A stretch of DNA of 64,000 bases from Hypomesus transpacificus (Eukaryota; Chordata; Actinopteri; Osmeriformes; Osmeridae), in assembly GCF_021917145.1 (NCBI RefSeq), contig NC_061066.1:682001-746000 (forward strand), given 5' to 3'. The notes beneath the pieces are model-generated. The model did not search any database and was not told the origin of the DNA. It saw only the letters and a list, made by a program, of their open reading frames with translations. Position numbers and translations under genes: made by a program. Shown piece by piece: positions 37,401 through 48,958 of the stretch (positions are counted from its first letter, which is position 1; each line of letters starts with the position of its first letter).

Positions 37401-40400
37401 ATTCCTCTGTGTCGTGCTCTCCCATAACTGTCCTTGGATGCTCTCTTGCATTCTCCAACTCGAGAATCTGATCCCTGAGCTTTTTCATTTCACCGTTCAT
37501 CTGGTACTTCTCCTCCCCTGCCTGTAATAGTTTGGTCGACATCCCGTCGCTCAGCTCCATCATCTCCTGGTCCTTCTGGGTAAGAAGTCCCTGCAGCTCC
37601 CTGATCTCTGCTTCCTTCTCTGATAAGGCAGCCATGGCCATGTCCTTTGCCTGAGTGAATTCCAGCAGGTTTGCTTCCTGTTCCCGTAGCGTCCGGTCCA
37701 GTTCTGAGGCAGCAAGTTCCTTGTCCTCCAGCTGGGCACCCAGCATCCTGGCCTGTCCTTCCTGCTCGGACAGAGCACGCTGGGCCTCGTCCACATCTAC
37801 CTGAAGGACTTGGATCCTCTGCTCCTTGGAATGAGCGTCTGCCTCCAGGGCAGCTAGCTGCTCCTGCAGGAGGCGTATGTCAAATCTCTGCTTTTCCACC
37901 TCAGAGTCACTGTGCTGGGCCATCAGATTCATCTCTGACTTGGCCATATCGAGCTTTTCCTCGTAGTTTTGGGCCCGGTACTCAGCTTCTTCCTTGGCAG
38001 CTGCCAATAACCTGATCTCTTCATTCAGGCCTTGGATTTTCTCCTGAGACTCTGTTGTTGCCTCTCTCAGCCTGGTGATCTCAGTCAGCAGCTCGCTATA
38101 CCGTTTCTGGAGCTCATCTGCTAGAGCCTGGGCAAACATCTGGCCAGAGGTTGAGTCGGCACCAGAGATGGATGCTGCCCCCTGTTGGTTGAGGTGCACC
38201 TGCACAGTCTCACGGATGACCACAGACGAGGACTCCACCTGGACTGTGGAGGTTTCCTGCTCGGAGCTGGTCTGCTCCCAGGACTGCAGCTGCACCTGCC
38301 CAAAGTCCTGCAGCAATGAGGGCCACTCCTGGCCTCCATCTTGATTGACGGCTTCCAGGAGGGTCCAGCTGCTGTGGGCCACCTCAGAGTCGCTACTAGT
38401 CACCATCTCGTCTGAGGAAGCCCCCTTAGATTCTCCATTGGAATCGGACTGTGGCCCAATGAGCTCTGGGCTGCTTTCATTATCAGCCGCGATGGATAAG
38501 ATGGAAGAATCCTCAGCTACCAGTGTGGTCTCCTCCTCAGTAGAGTCCTCCAGCTGCTCTGCCAGGTTTGTGGGGCTGTCACTGGTGGCCTTGAGGTGAC
38601 TAGGGCTCGGGTCTGGAATCGGTTCACCTTCTGTCTCCGGTCCATCCCTAGAGTGCTGCTCTTCAGCGACAGCAAGGCGGTCTCGCAGGGTCGTCAACTC
38701 CTCCTCTCTCTCCAGCAACTGCTGCTCCAAAGCGGATATTTGAGCTGAGAAAAGTAAATGAAAATCAAGATGGTCAGCTACGTTCTCAACTCAACACAAT
38801 TTAATCATTAAGATATCAACAAACAAACCAGTATATTTGATTTTGGCAGGACTAAATGCTAAAGATTCCTGACTGGTCTTTCAGGTTTCCCCACAGCTTG
38901 TGTGAGACAGGTTAGGCATGCTTAGGCATTAATATGCGTTACAATATAGTCAAACAATAGGAATGTCACTTTCTCAATAGGTGTTCTATTCAAACACATG
39001 AATAGAGGGTGTGTGTAAACAGGATTCCTAACAGGTCAAAGTCCTAGTAGAACGAATGCAAAAACTCCATTCACTGGTCCGGTTACCTTTAGCATCGTCA
39101 GATGATTCCAGCACAGACGGGTCAATCACATGCTGAGCTGATGTTTCACCAGGCATCTGTAGGTTGGGTTTGGTGCGGGAGGGGAGGGCAAATGCATTAC
39201 AAGCAAGTCATTTTTGAGCACGCAAACAGGAAATAAACAGAACGACTCAACAGAACGATACATTGCAAGCCTCATTCTGTGGTGAGTGTGCACATTCAAA
39301 CAGCTCTGCTGCTGATAGGAGGTAGTGACATGGCAGTGTGTTGGCCTGGCTATGAAGGTCAGCTCTGAGGCTGCAGTCATAACAAGGGATAAGTGAAGAA
39401 GGGATTAACCTTTTTCCTGACCCATAAGACAGAGGACATTCTGTATCAGCACTAACCCCAACTACTTTATGTCCCTTTGTCTGACCCCTTGGTAACAGAC
39501 AGAAGTTCCGACCTATCCCAGGTGTCAAGGCAGAGACTAGTCAGGCTGCATTACTCAGCATGGCTGATATTCAATGAGCTGACTTGAGCAATTCTATCAG
39601 TATAAGGAAGTAAGTCTACAAGTATAAACTACTAAGTATAAACAAATAACAAGAAGAAGTGCATGATCAAACGAGCTCACAGGGTGTAGATCCAGGGAGA
39701 ACTGAGAAGCAGTAATGGGACTATGGGACTTTATTCTTTTTGAAAGACTACAAAATTCTCCAAATATATATTTTGCATTTAATTGCTCACTACTCACCAA
39801 TCCAATTTGCAGCTCCAGCTGCTGTATCCTGGCAACAGCATCCACCCCTTCTGCAGTGCTCCTATCAAGTTGTTCTGAAAAGAAAAAAACAAGCAAAAGG
39901 CTTTTTAAAATTCACATTGAATGACTAACAGCAAACAGACCATAAGGGGTGATAATTAGGTAGGATATACAAGCACACCATCTTGTTTTAAAGAAAAACC
40001 CATTAGATATTTGTTTTGTTCCCTTACCATGAAGGGTTTCCATGGTGTTGGTGACATGGCTACAACGCGCCTCACTTTCCCTCAGCTCTTCCTTCAGTCT
40101 GTTTAGTTGGGCATCCAGGGACTGAAGCGTGCCCAGGAACTGGGCAGGGTTGGTGGGGACATGACTCTCTTCCCCTGGTCCTTCCACATTCCCTCCAGCC
40201 AAAGAGCGGACACCTTTCCACAGCTGAGCCAAGGCCTCTTCAGCCCTCTGGCCGTCTCCCTGCTCTTCCCTAAGGGCAGCCAGCTCCCCCTCCAACCAGG
40301 CTACTTGTTCTCTGTCTCTCTCTAAGGCCTCCTGGTTGGCTTGTAGATCCTCCAGGGCAGCCTCTCTTAGAGAAACCAGCTCCTTCAGCCTGGCCAGTTC

Positions 40401-42911
40401 TTCTCTCTCTCTCTCTGAGACCTCTTGACCAGCTTGCATGGCTTCCAGCTCAGCATCTCTCTGGGAAATCAGCTCCTTCAGTTCTTCTCTCTCTCTCTCC
40501 AAGACCTCTTGATTAGCTTGCAGGGCTTCTAGCTCAACTGCTCTTAATGAAATCTGCTTCTTCATCCTGGCCAGTTCTTCTCTCTCGCTCTCCGAGCTCT
40601 CTTGGCTGGCTCGTAGGGCTTCTAACTCAATCTCTCTAAGAGAAGCCATTTCTTTCAACCTGGCCAGTTCCTCTCTATCTTGCTGAGAGGCTTCTAGGTT
40701 GGCTTGCAGGGCCTCAAACTCAGACTCTCTTAGACTTGCTAGTTTCTTCAACCGGATCACTTCCTGTTCCTCTCGCTGAGCGGCTTCTTGAACGGCTCGG
40801 AGAGCCACTAGATCTGCGTCGGTCTTGCTCGTCTGCTGGGCCCACTTCAGCTGCTCCTCCTCTCTCAGCCTGGTGGCCTCTGCCAGCTCCTGCTCCATCT
40901 GGCGGAACTGAGAAGTAAGGATCTGGAGAACCCCAAAATACAGTGGGTGGGTGGGTGAGTGATGAAGTCTGGAGAGACAATTGCACAACAGTACAGATTT
41001 GGAAGGGTTTCGTTTCTTATATAAATCAGCGATATTGGGTGAGCTGCGTTCGCTATGTAGCCCACCTGCTTTTGCTGGTCAGCACTGTTGAGTTCTTGCT
41101 GCAGCATGTCGAGGACTTGGGAGCGTGAACGCATTGCCTCCTCCAGCTCCTCACACCGCCTCTGGGCAGCACGTAGGGTCTAGAGAGGAACACACACACA
41201 CACACTCCTAAGTTCTTGGATACAAAGACAGAATACGAATACATTTGTTTACAGGAGTGAAAAAAGTCTTCCTGCTTGCCAACGTAGCTTGATGGACTAC
41301 CGCATAGTCTTCCAGGTAGTTTACCTCTGTATTGTTATAGACACTGTTCACTAAGAAATAGCTTGTACCTGTTGCAGCTCCGGGTCGTTCAGAGTTTGAG
41401 CTGTGACCATCAGCAGCTCCTCCTCATGTTTCTGGACCTGGTCCTGAAAGCGCACGTCCTTCTCGCTCACCACCATCTGCATCACTCGGAGCTGAAAGCG
41501 GCAACAACCAGGCAACACACATGAAACAAACGAGTAGCCACATCCTACGTCGGAGGACAAAGAGGACGAGGCAACATAAGGGGTTCACCTGTTCAGCGTG
41601 TGCTTGGTCCTTCTCCCTGAGAAGCTGCTCGGAGGTCTGGAGGCGCTCCTGCAGGGTCCTAGAGGAAGCCTCCTCCTCGCCCAGCCTTCGTCTCAGCTCC
41701 TGCAGCTCCTCCTCCACCCCGGGGGCAGCACTGAACGAGCTGTTAGGACTCTGTGCCGCCACCGACAATGAAAGATGAAATTCAATTCAAAGAACTTCAC
41801 ATTATTCATCCTGAAGGAAATTCAAGCGTTTAGGTAACTCCATGAGCAGTTGGATAATGACTATTTGAAATACATATGTAATGGGAAACATAGACAGACA
41901 CAATAGAATTTACAGACAATCTCACCTCAGATGCATTCAATGTTCCATTGCTTTAGAGACTAGTGCTATACCCTAAGATCATTCGTTAAGTTCTATGTAA
42001 TTGAGAATCAATTCCAAGTCAATAGGGTTACTGTTGACTTACCATGGCACCTTCCTGGCCTTTCAGCTCAGAGATCTGTTTGCTGAGGGAGGCCATCTTG
42101 GCCTTAGCCTGCAGTTTGAGTTTGGTGAACCGTGCTTCGGCTGTGTCCCTTTCATTCTGTAAGCAGACCCCAGCCAACAAAATATGTATTTACATTACAT
42201 TTACATTTAATCATTTAGCAGACGCTCTTATCCAGAGCTACTTACAGTAAGTACAGGGACATTCCCCCGAGGCAAGTAGGGTGAAGTGCCTTGCCCAAGG
42301 ACACAACGTCATTTGGCTCGGCCAGGAATCGAACTGGCAACCTTCAGATTACTAGCCCGATTCCATATACATATATTCCAACTATATCATCTTTTTGTAA
42401 TAATCCTCTCATTAAGCCCCCCCTTTATCTCTCTCTCTTAACACAGTGTGTGCGCGTGTGTGTGTGTGTGTATAAAGAGAACCCAAGCCCTCACCTTGAG
42501 CAGAGTCTCTGTGTTGGCCAGCTGGGTATCCTTGTCTTTGACCTGCTCCTTCAGCTTGACCACCAGCTGTTCCATCTGTGCCAGCCTCTCCAGGGTGTCC
42601 TCGGACATCCCAGGTTCCTCTGGGGGTCGAGCCACACCAGCATCAGGGAGTTCAGAGGCCAACCCGTCCTGATTGGGCCCAGACAGATTTGGATGAAGAA
42701 GATATTTGAAACTGATGGAAAACAGCCCCAAAATACACTAGCTGTTAAGCAAACAGCTTTTTAGTGAAGGTCACACTGACGGTGTCACATCATCCCTGTT
42801 TTTTGCTGCTTGCTGGTTATCTCGTCTCACCTGTGGGTCTCCATCAGGGGCCTCTTCTCCAGAGAGCTCGTGGAGAACCGTGCTCACTCCCTGGGCCAGC
42901 CGACTGAACAT
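30435..42911 (-). CDS. golgb1: Giantin (golgin subfamily B member 1)
   Basis: Very long coiled-coil tether of cis/medial Golgi rims. Coding exons: 42911-42831, 42668-42495, 42156-42043, 41750-41589, 41491-41369, 41179-41066, 40922-40028, 39874-39798, ~39157-39088, 38744-33719, 33583-33160, 33007-32774, 32600-31764, 31658-31486, 31384-31225, 31084-30984, 30872-30710, 30572-30435. Total about 3,021 aa (human about 3,259). The N-terminus MFSRLAQGVSTVLHELSGEE matches giantin; the middle is almost entirely Glu/Gln/Leu/Lys heptads; the C-terminus RTPLLVSFYLLTVHALLLL is a tail anchor facing the Golgi membrane. All phases agree except that the ~70-nt exon near 39088 must be 70 nt for frame, and my count there is uncertain by one base. 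A 10-nt leader precedes the ATG after an acceptor at 42923-42922; non-coding exon 1 ends at 43544. The position next to hcls1 matches human 3q13. Confidence 0.94.
31390..31421. repeat. AC/GT dinucleotide microsatellite
   Basis: About 16 AC units in a golgb1 intron, beginning 6 bp outside the 31225-31384 exon. On the minus (sense) strand this is a GT run ending directly in the ATCAG acceptor, replacing the usual polypyrimidine tract. Confidence 0.9.
42190..42362 (-). mobile_element. V-SINE-like tRNA-derived SINE, 5'-truncated
   Basis: Read on the minus strand, it has a tRNA B-box-like CCAGTTCGATTCCTGG, then the body GTGTCCTTGGGCAAGG CACTTCACCC, then a 3' tail with GAGCGTCTGCTAAATG and repeats of ATGTAA. 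The A-box end is missing, so the 5' end is truncated. It lies in the golgb1 intron between the exons ending at 42495 and starting at 42156, in the gene's own orientation. A second, fuller copy is at 60186. Classification is from remembered V-SINE structure. Confidence 0.8.
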
Positions 42912-43543
42912 ATGGATGAAACTGTTGGGATGAAAACAGATGTGTAACACAACACCTAGGCTAAACCACAAACTCTACGTCTTTATCAACATGTCTTTAG
43001 TTGTCTATTCGCCCCAAAAACAAATATTCACAATGCAGGGATGCAAACACGCGTGAAGGTTTTATATTTGAAATGTCTTCTATAAAAGATGTCAACTTGA
43101 TCGACTCCACCGAACGGAACCGAGTTCTACCGAAGAATTCAGCGACACTACTGCGGCTGCGTCCCAATGTCTGTAGCTAGCTGGCTTCAGGATACTGAAG
43201 AGATAGATGGCTAGCTAAGTTTTACCTTTTTGAGAAATTGACAACTGTTTCTCCTACTACACTTTGCTATGTGTATTTCACGATGCCAAGGTTGGTAAGA
43301 TTCACGTATAGAACGTATCTGATTATAATCACAGATAGCAATCTAATTAAGCTCGCAAAATTTTCAGCACAACGTAGACACTGTTTATGGCGCTAGCTGA
43401 CTTGCTAGCTACCTCGTAAACAAGCAGCTCTCAATAGCTTACTAAATCAATAGCCGTGACTAGAACAGTTGCAGCGCTTGTCAACTGTGCTAATGAAACC
43501 ACGGGAAGAGTCAGTTTTTTAATTAAACGATCAACGGACTAAC

Positions 43544-43680
43544 CTGTATGGGTGCTTCTCAAAGACACTTGTTTCTGCTTTTTATTTGGTATATCTCCAC
43601 GGCTGGATTGCTGAGCATAGCCACATCACCAAAGATGCCGGAAACAGAATTTGGCTTTCCGTGATTGGACAATACGATCT
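43544..43680 (-). promoter_or_regulatory. golgb1: golgb1 non-coding first exon and promoter region
   Basis: The donor CATACAG|GTTAGTC (cut after 43544) fits the acceptor at 42923-42922 just before the coding start. A start site near 43600-43640 is likely. Motifs nearby include an ETS-like CCGGAA (43638) and an inverted CCAAT (GATTGG, 43662). The 89-codon ORF at 43885 runs away from here on the other strand, so the promoter may be bidirectional. Confidence 0.5.
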
Positions 43681-43884
43681 GCGCATCAGTAAAGGGAGTG
43701 TCATCAAAATATCGTCTTGTTCACAATTTACTAGAGACTTTCTGACAAAAGCAAGTAAATTGAAAAAACGAATTTTCATGAAAGAGTGAATGAGGAAAAA
43801 TAAGAATTAATTTTTGACATAAGGATCTTTTGTATTTTACATTTCGTCACTGATTCTCATTGAGAATTCCTTCAGACTATTAGG

Positions 43885-44154
43885 ATGGTTGGACATGACC
43901 TAAGGGTCAATGTGATCATCAACCATGGAAGACAACTGGGACGAAACCTCCTCCTGCTTGCACACTACACTACAGTGTTTGTGGCCTTTGTGGCTCGTTC
44001 TGTGAAATGGATGGTGGAAGTGGTGAAGTGGACCACAATGCTTGCACAGTACACTGCTTCAGCCTTTGACTCAGTCTACAGACACCTGCTCTGGTGGCGC
44101 AGAAGGGGAGGTGGCGGGACAGTAAAAGACGTCTGCCCAGGCCCTGAAAGATGA
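43885..44154 (+). CDS. Uncharacterised 89-aa candidate small protein
   Basis: I do not recognise this protein. The ATG sits in a good Kozak context (A at -3, G at +4). A splice-acceptor-like TTCCTTCAG ends 9 nt before it, so it may be the second exon of a spliced transcript; an in-frame stop at 43861 limits unspliced extension. The sequence has a hydrophobic/aromatic middle (about 17-60, e.g. LLLLAHYTTVFVAFVARSVKW), a basic WWRRR cluster, and a short hydrophilic tail. AT-rich DNA then runs about 950 nt to two overlapping polyadenylation signals, like a fish 3'UTR. It is divergent from golgb1. It could still be a chance frame in a non-coding RNA. Confidence 0.4.
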   Translation: MVGHDLRVNVIINHGRQLGRNLLLLAHYTTVFVAFVARSVKWMVEVVKWTTMLAQYTASAFDSVYRHLLWWRRRGGGGTVKDVCPGPER

Positions 44155-45557
44155 CTGATCTAAATGTATCCAGGGATATTTTGGGTGATTTAAACAGTGC
44201 TAGACAACCAGCTGCTGACACTGTGAAACTACAGAGCGGATCCCATTTGAAGCTGAATGTGAAGTTGATGAAAGGACAAAAAATGTACCCTGGGGACTAA
44301 CACTGAGAAGAATGGATTTTAAAGATATGCCTTATCTAAGTCATTACAATTTTAGCTTTACAATTACTTTTATATTTGTTTCTTTTGTAGTATTACATGT
44401 TTAAATGTTATCCTACATGTAGTATAATTTTATACTACATATATATTTTCATTTGTTGTCAAAGTATTGCATGTAAATACAATATAATGCATATCACAGG
44501 CTGTTAACTCAGAAAGAAGAAAGCAGTAATGGGACTAAGATACATTGCTGTTTGTATAACCTACATTTGAGCTGCAAGACAGTTGGCCAGTTAGCCATTT
44601 CATGTGACTGTTAAATATATTCCAGATATTCAACAAAGCCAGGTGTTATATAGATGAAGTATAGTCTTTTGTTTTCAGGACTCCTCAAAATTAGACATTT
44701 TTATTTAAAATAAAGATGATATTAAATCATATTTAGAGGCAGACAAATTGTGAAATCATTACTGAAGTATGGCTTTTGAATCAAAGGGAAATATTTTATA
44801 TTTTATAATCTGGTTTACAAATTTGTGAAAATATTGTAGATTTTTTAATGATCATGCATTTAAAATGCAATAGAAAAAGAAATATAGAATGTCTGTTCTT
44901 ATTTTGAGAAACTCTGATAATAGTTTAAAGTAATGGGATGTATTCTACCATAAGCACCAGGCCACTTAACACGTATTGTATTGTGTATCACACTTAATAT
45001 TATGCATGTCTGGCAATATCTGAACTGTGGTCCAATTATGTACTACCTAACTCCTATGTAATGACTCAGGCTGACTTGGTTTATGATTGTGTTTGTGTCT
45101 CAATAAAGCCAAATAAAGTGGTTATAATACTTTATTGTATTACCATTCTCCACAGGTTCCTAGCTAGAACATTGTTACTACTGCTAAACCACAGGCATTT
45201 CATTAGGTCTATGACTAACCACGCTTCATTCATGCCCAAATAATGGGGTTGAGTTGAGGTAACATGATTGGTTGTGGACAGTCCACTTTCACAGCAAGGG
45301 AAGTCTTTAAGCTGTTTATCTGCTGTTGCACCTGAATTACAGCCAGTGATTAGACCCAGCAGAATGCAGAGAGGTGTGGCCCATCCCAATCTGGTACAAA
45401 AGCTCCAGCCCGTGACCCCAACCCCTCTAGATGCCATTGTTGTGTGACTGTGAAGAGTGATCAACTCTGCTTCACAGTAGACCAATAGGGCTCTACGACC
45501 GCACACACTATCCTCAAGACACCCTTCTCACACGAAACCCACAATCACTCCAGGGAC
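44155..45557. other. 3'UTR-like AT-rich stretch, then guca1c upstream region
   Basis: 44155-45120 is AT-rich with no frame of interest and ends in polyadenylation signals; it could be the 3'UTR of the preceding small ORF. 45121-45557 precedes the guca1c start codon. It contains GATTA cores (e.g. AGTGATTAGACC near 45343) of the kind bound by OTX/CRX homeodomain proteins in photoreceptor promoters, but such short cores occur often by chance. Confidence 0.4.
45102..45117 (+). terminator. Tandem polyadenylation signals
   Basis: Two AATAAA hexamers (45102-45107 and 45112-45117) followed by a GT-rich stretch, on the plus strand. No recognised gene other than the 89-codon ORF at 43885 lies upstream to use them; guca1c begins downstream. 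Confidence 0.55.
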
Positions 45558-47127
45558 ATGGGGAATTCTACAGGATGCACCGTGGATGACCTCCAGGCTG
45601 TTGAGATGCACCTCTGGTACAAAAAGTTTATGACAGAGTGCCCCTCTGGGCAGCTCACTCTACATGAGTTCAAGCAGTTCTTCGGACTCCGAGGGTTGGA
45701 CCCCGAAGCCAATGCATACATCGAGCAGATGTTCCGTACTTTTGACATGAATAAGGTAAGTGTCGTGACGCATCGACATAAGATGGGATTGATCCATGAC
45801 TGTTTTCGATCTTTGAGCAGCTGTGGGGTTGTGAAGTGGGATGGTAATTTATCTGGGGAAATGTTCTATATATTTATATATTTCTAAAAATATACTGACA
45901 AAGAAATTAGAGAACTTTATAATTATCATGATATTATCCTAACTTCTGCTTGAAGTTACTGCGAATGGCCCATTGTTGCTGGTTGTCTTACTAAATTAAA
46001 GTTTGTGGTAAGGATGTCAGTAAAAAGTATGGGAAAATGTTGGGAAATCTTGTGAGGATGTCAAAAATAGGTAACCTCTTCACAGTAAAAGCATAATTTA
46101 GGGCTGTTCCTTAGAATTGAAACATTGCTGATGCAGGGGTTAAAGCAGATACATTTTGACCGTACCATATTTAGCAACACTGTCCGTTTTAATTGCTAAC
46201 AGCGTGATTGGATTATTTCATGCTTGAGCTATGAGATTAGAGCCGGTACCATGATATTGGGGGTGGAGATTAACCTAGGGTGACTAGAGGAGAACAGGTG
46301 AGTCCCCTCATGTGTCTGTGTTGCCATTTTGGAAGAGATTGATTGGGATTATCTCTCCGCAGATAGATATAATCCCAGATGAACACTGACTCAGACATTA
46401 TTACATGTGATATCAAAAAGACAGTACAATTTCAAGACATCAGAAAAAGAAAAAAGTACAGAGCCAACTTCTGATCAACACCAATTGTATCGTGTTTTAA
46501 CGGACCACAACATTAATATTACCACCATGCAAAGAACTACACTCTTGGTTTTTACAGGATGGCTACATAGACTTCATGGAGTATGTGGCTGCCTTGAGTC
46601 TGGTGATGCGGGGTAAAATGGAACACAAACTACGCTGGTACTTCAAGCTGTATGACGTAGACGGCAATGGCTGCATTGACCGACATGAGCTCCTCAACAT
46701 CATCAAGGTACAATAATATACATAACTTTACCTCAAATATCTCACCCCAGTGCTGTACAGAGTAGGTTCCTTAGATGTTGATCACAAACTGTGACTCCCT
46801 CTCGTCTGTAGGCCATCCGTGCAATCAATGGATGTGAAACCCAGGAAACAAGCGCAGAGGAGTTCACTAACCGTGTGTTTGACAACATAGATGTGAATGG
46901 AGATGGTGTGTTTCACGTTTGTATTTTGTTTTCTTCTGTAAATAGCCAAAACAGTTTAAGAGTACCATATATCATAAAAAAAATTAATCCTCTCCCCAGG
47001 GGAGCTGTCCTTGGAGGAGTTTGTGGCTGGGGCTCGCACCGATGAAGACTTCATGGAGGTGGTGATGAAGACTCTGGACCTCAACCACATAGTGGCCATG
47101 ATTCATAGCCGGAGACACAGCGTTTAG
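45558..47127 (+). CDS. guca1c: Guanylate cyclase-activating protein (GCAP3-like)
   Basis: Neuronal calcium sensor that activates photoreceptor membrane guanylate cyclase at low calcium. Four exons, 45558-45755, 46558-46707, 46812-46905 and 47000-47127, join in frame to 189 aa. MGN at the start is an N-myristoylation signal. EF1 is degenerate (CPSG, residues 28-31), as is normal for GCAPs. EF2 (63-74, [12 protein letters not shown]), EF3 (99-110, [12 protein letters not shown]) and EF4 (143-154, DVNGDGELSLEE) have intact calcium loops. The [19 protein letters not shown] segment is the cyclase-interaction face. Overall it is closest to fish GCAP3, hence guca1c; guca1a is the main alternative. 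The short C-terminal tail ends SRRHSV. The polyadenylation signal is at 47975. Confidence 0.88.
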
Positions 47128-47974
47128 ATGTCTCCCCCTTCTCCACCCTTACTCTGCTACATCCCTACCCTCATGGCGGTCACCCATACCCTAAAGGTCT
47201 CAGCCTTCATGTGATTTAACCCATTTTGTTATTATAATGGAAATGAATCAGGTCTAAGCTTTAAATGCATCTCTGTATAGTGTCAGACCACGCGTGTGTA
47301 ACTCAAAGACACACACACATGATCTAAATCTCTCAAAGTCCTGCATGGTGAAAAGCATTATCTTTCAGACAGTCACCTGACCTTGAGACACAAGTAGATC
47401 TTAATCAAGGATGCTACAGGGCCTAGAGAGTAAGGTGGAAACTCTTTGCCTGTACCAACTGCATTTTTCCAATATGAAAAGCCTGTTTCTCTCTCGTTTC
47501 CAGCCAGGTTGTGGGAACCTCTGTTGAGCTGTTACGCTCAGTGTCCGTGGGGTCTATAGCAGGCAGTTAAAGTTCAGTTTTCACCTACGATATGATGAAA
47601 TGGTTAGATAATCTGGAGAGGGACAGTTCTTGAGAACTTGGAATACACTGAGCCACAAAGCAAACTCGAGATCGTAGACCCCAATTTTCAAAGAGATTAA
47701 ACAAGCTGCATTATCAGTTGTAGAATCTGCCGACTGAAAAGTCTATGTATAAATAGAACTTTGAAAATAATGATATATCATGTAAAGACTTTAATATTTT
47801 ATCAGTAACTGGTACCTGTTGTACAATGTGTATTGTATGTTATGAGATGCTATGCTTTGTGGTCACCACAGTCAGGATGACCTTTACAGTACCGTAGCCT
47901 CGCTCAACCGGTGCCTTCTGTAGGTGGACTACAGCTTGTGTTTATTAAGACACTGCATTTGCTTACATTTATAC

Positions 47975-47980
47975 AATAAA
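47975..47980 (+). terminator. guca1c: guca1c polyadenylation signal
   Basis: AATAAA about 850 nt after the guca1c stop. The 47128-47990 stretch reads as its 3'UTR. guca1c and orc5 converge here. Confidence 0.7.
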
Positions 47981-48238
47981 AGATTAAATGCGGCAACTGT
48001 ATTTGTTTTCTTTCTATACAACTTTGACATCTTCAAAATCAAGCAGCTGGCTCAATATTGATTTAGTGGCAAAACTGTGTTACAGACTCAACCTCTGGGA
48101 GTAGACACAAAGCGATGAGTCACAAGCCAGTCTGCAGCGGTTAGTTACCATGGCAACCACAATGAACTGTAGCTATGGTAACACAAATCCCTCAAGAAGG
48201 ACTACAAAGGTCATACAACAAAATGTATTAGATGTGAA

Positions 48239-48244
48239 TTTATT
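48239..48244 (-). terminator. orc5: orc5 polyadenylation signal
   Basis: AATAAA on the minus strand about 715 nt past the orc5 stop, leaving about 240 bp between the two convergent 3' ends. No coding exon is seen between 47128 and 48958. Confidence 0.55.
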
Positions 48245-48958
48245 GTGGAATGGACAAGAGACGATTAAAGAACTGTAACAAAATGATATGGATGAAAGTC
48301 CAATTCTGAAATCCCCCAAAAATGTGATAATGAAGATGTGAATGTTGAGATTCATTCGCAACCAAATGGCCCTTACCGCTGAATTTCATACCTCTGGAGA
48401 CTACAATTTTTAGTCGCTGACAGGACAAAAGCGTGTTTAAGAGGGATGAGAACCAGTGGTTAATCTGTATCTGTCATGATGACTCCAGTGCTCTTCAAAG
48501 ACAAAAGCACTGTCATCAGTTAGGGGATTCCCAGGCCGATGAACAAGACTGTGACAGATGTCCAGTTGACCCAGGCAGCTTCAGTAATCCATTATGAATT
48601 ATGGTGAGATAACATGGTGCAATCCCCACCACGGAGAAACAAACAGTTTTGAGCACTCTATGGTAACGAGTCATTGTATTATCATCACACCAATATGGAT
48701 GCAGAGCTATGAACTGGATATGCGTGTGGACATTTGTCCTCTATCTCAACCAGTTGTCCATTGCAAATGGAAACATTTAAATCAACAGTGCTTTAAATCA
48801 GTCACCAGGAGGCAGTACAACACAATGCCACAGTCATCAGATTCAGCGGTAAGTCAACATAGACCAGTCCTCGCCCACGTCGATGTAAATGGGTATCCAT
48901 CAGTGTGTCCTAGTAAAATTCAACCTTCCCCCTCTCTCTGTCTTCATGTTTTAACATC

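Noticed and set aside
33074-38599. Long open frames on the plus strand opposite golgb1
   Set aside because: They are antisense shadows of the Glu/Leu-rich coiled coil, whose codons read as Ser/Leu/Cys-rich frames on the other strand.
42190-42362. tRNA gene suggested by the B box
   Set aside because: No A box or cloverleaf; it is the tRNA-derived part of a truncated SINE with a LINE-type tail.
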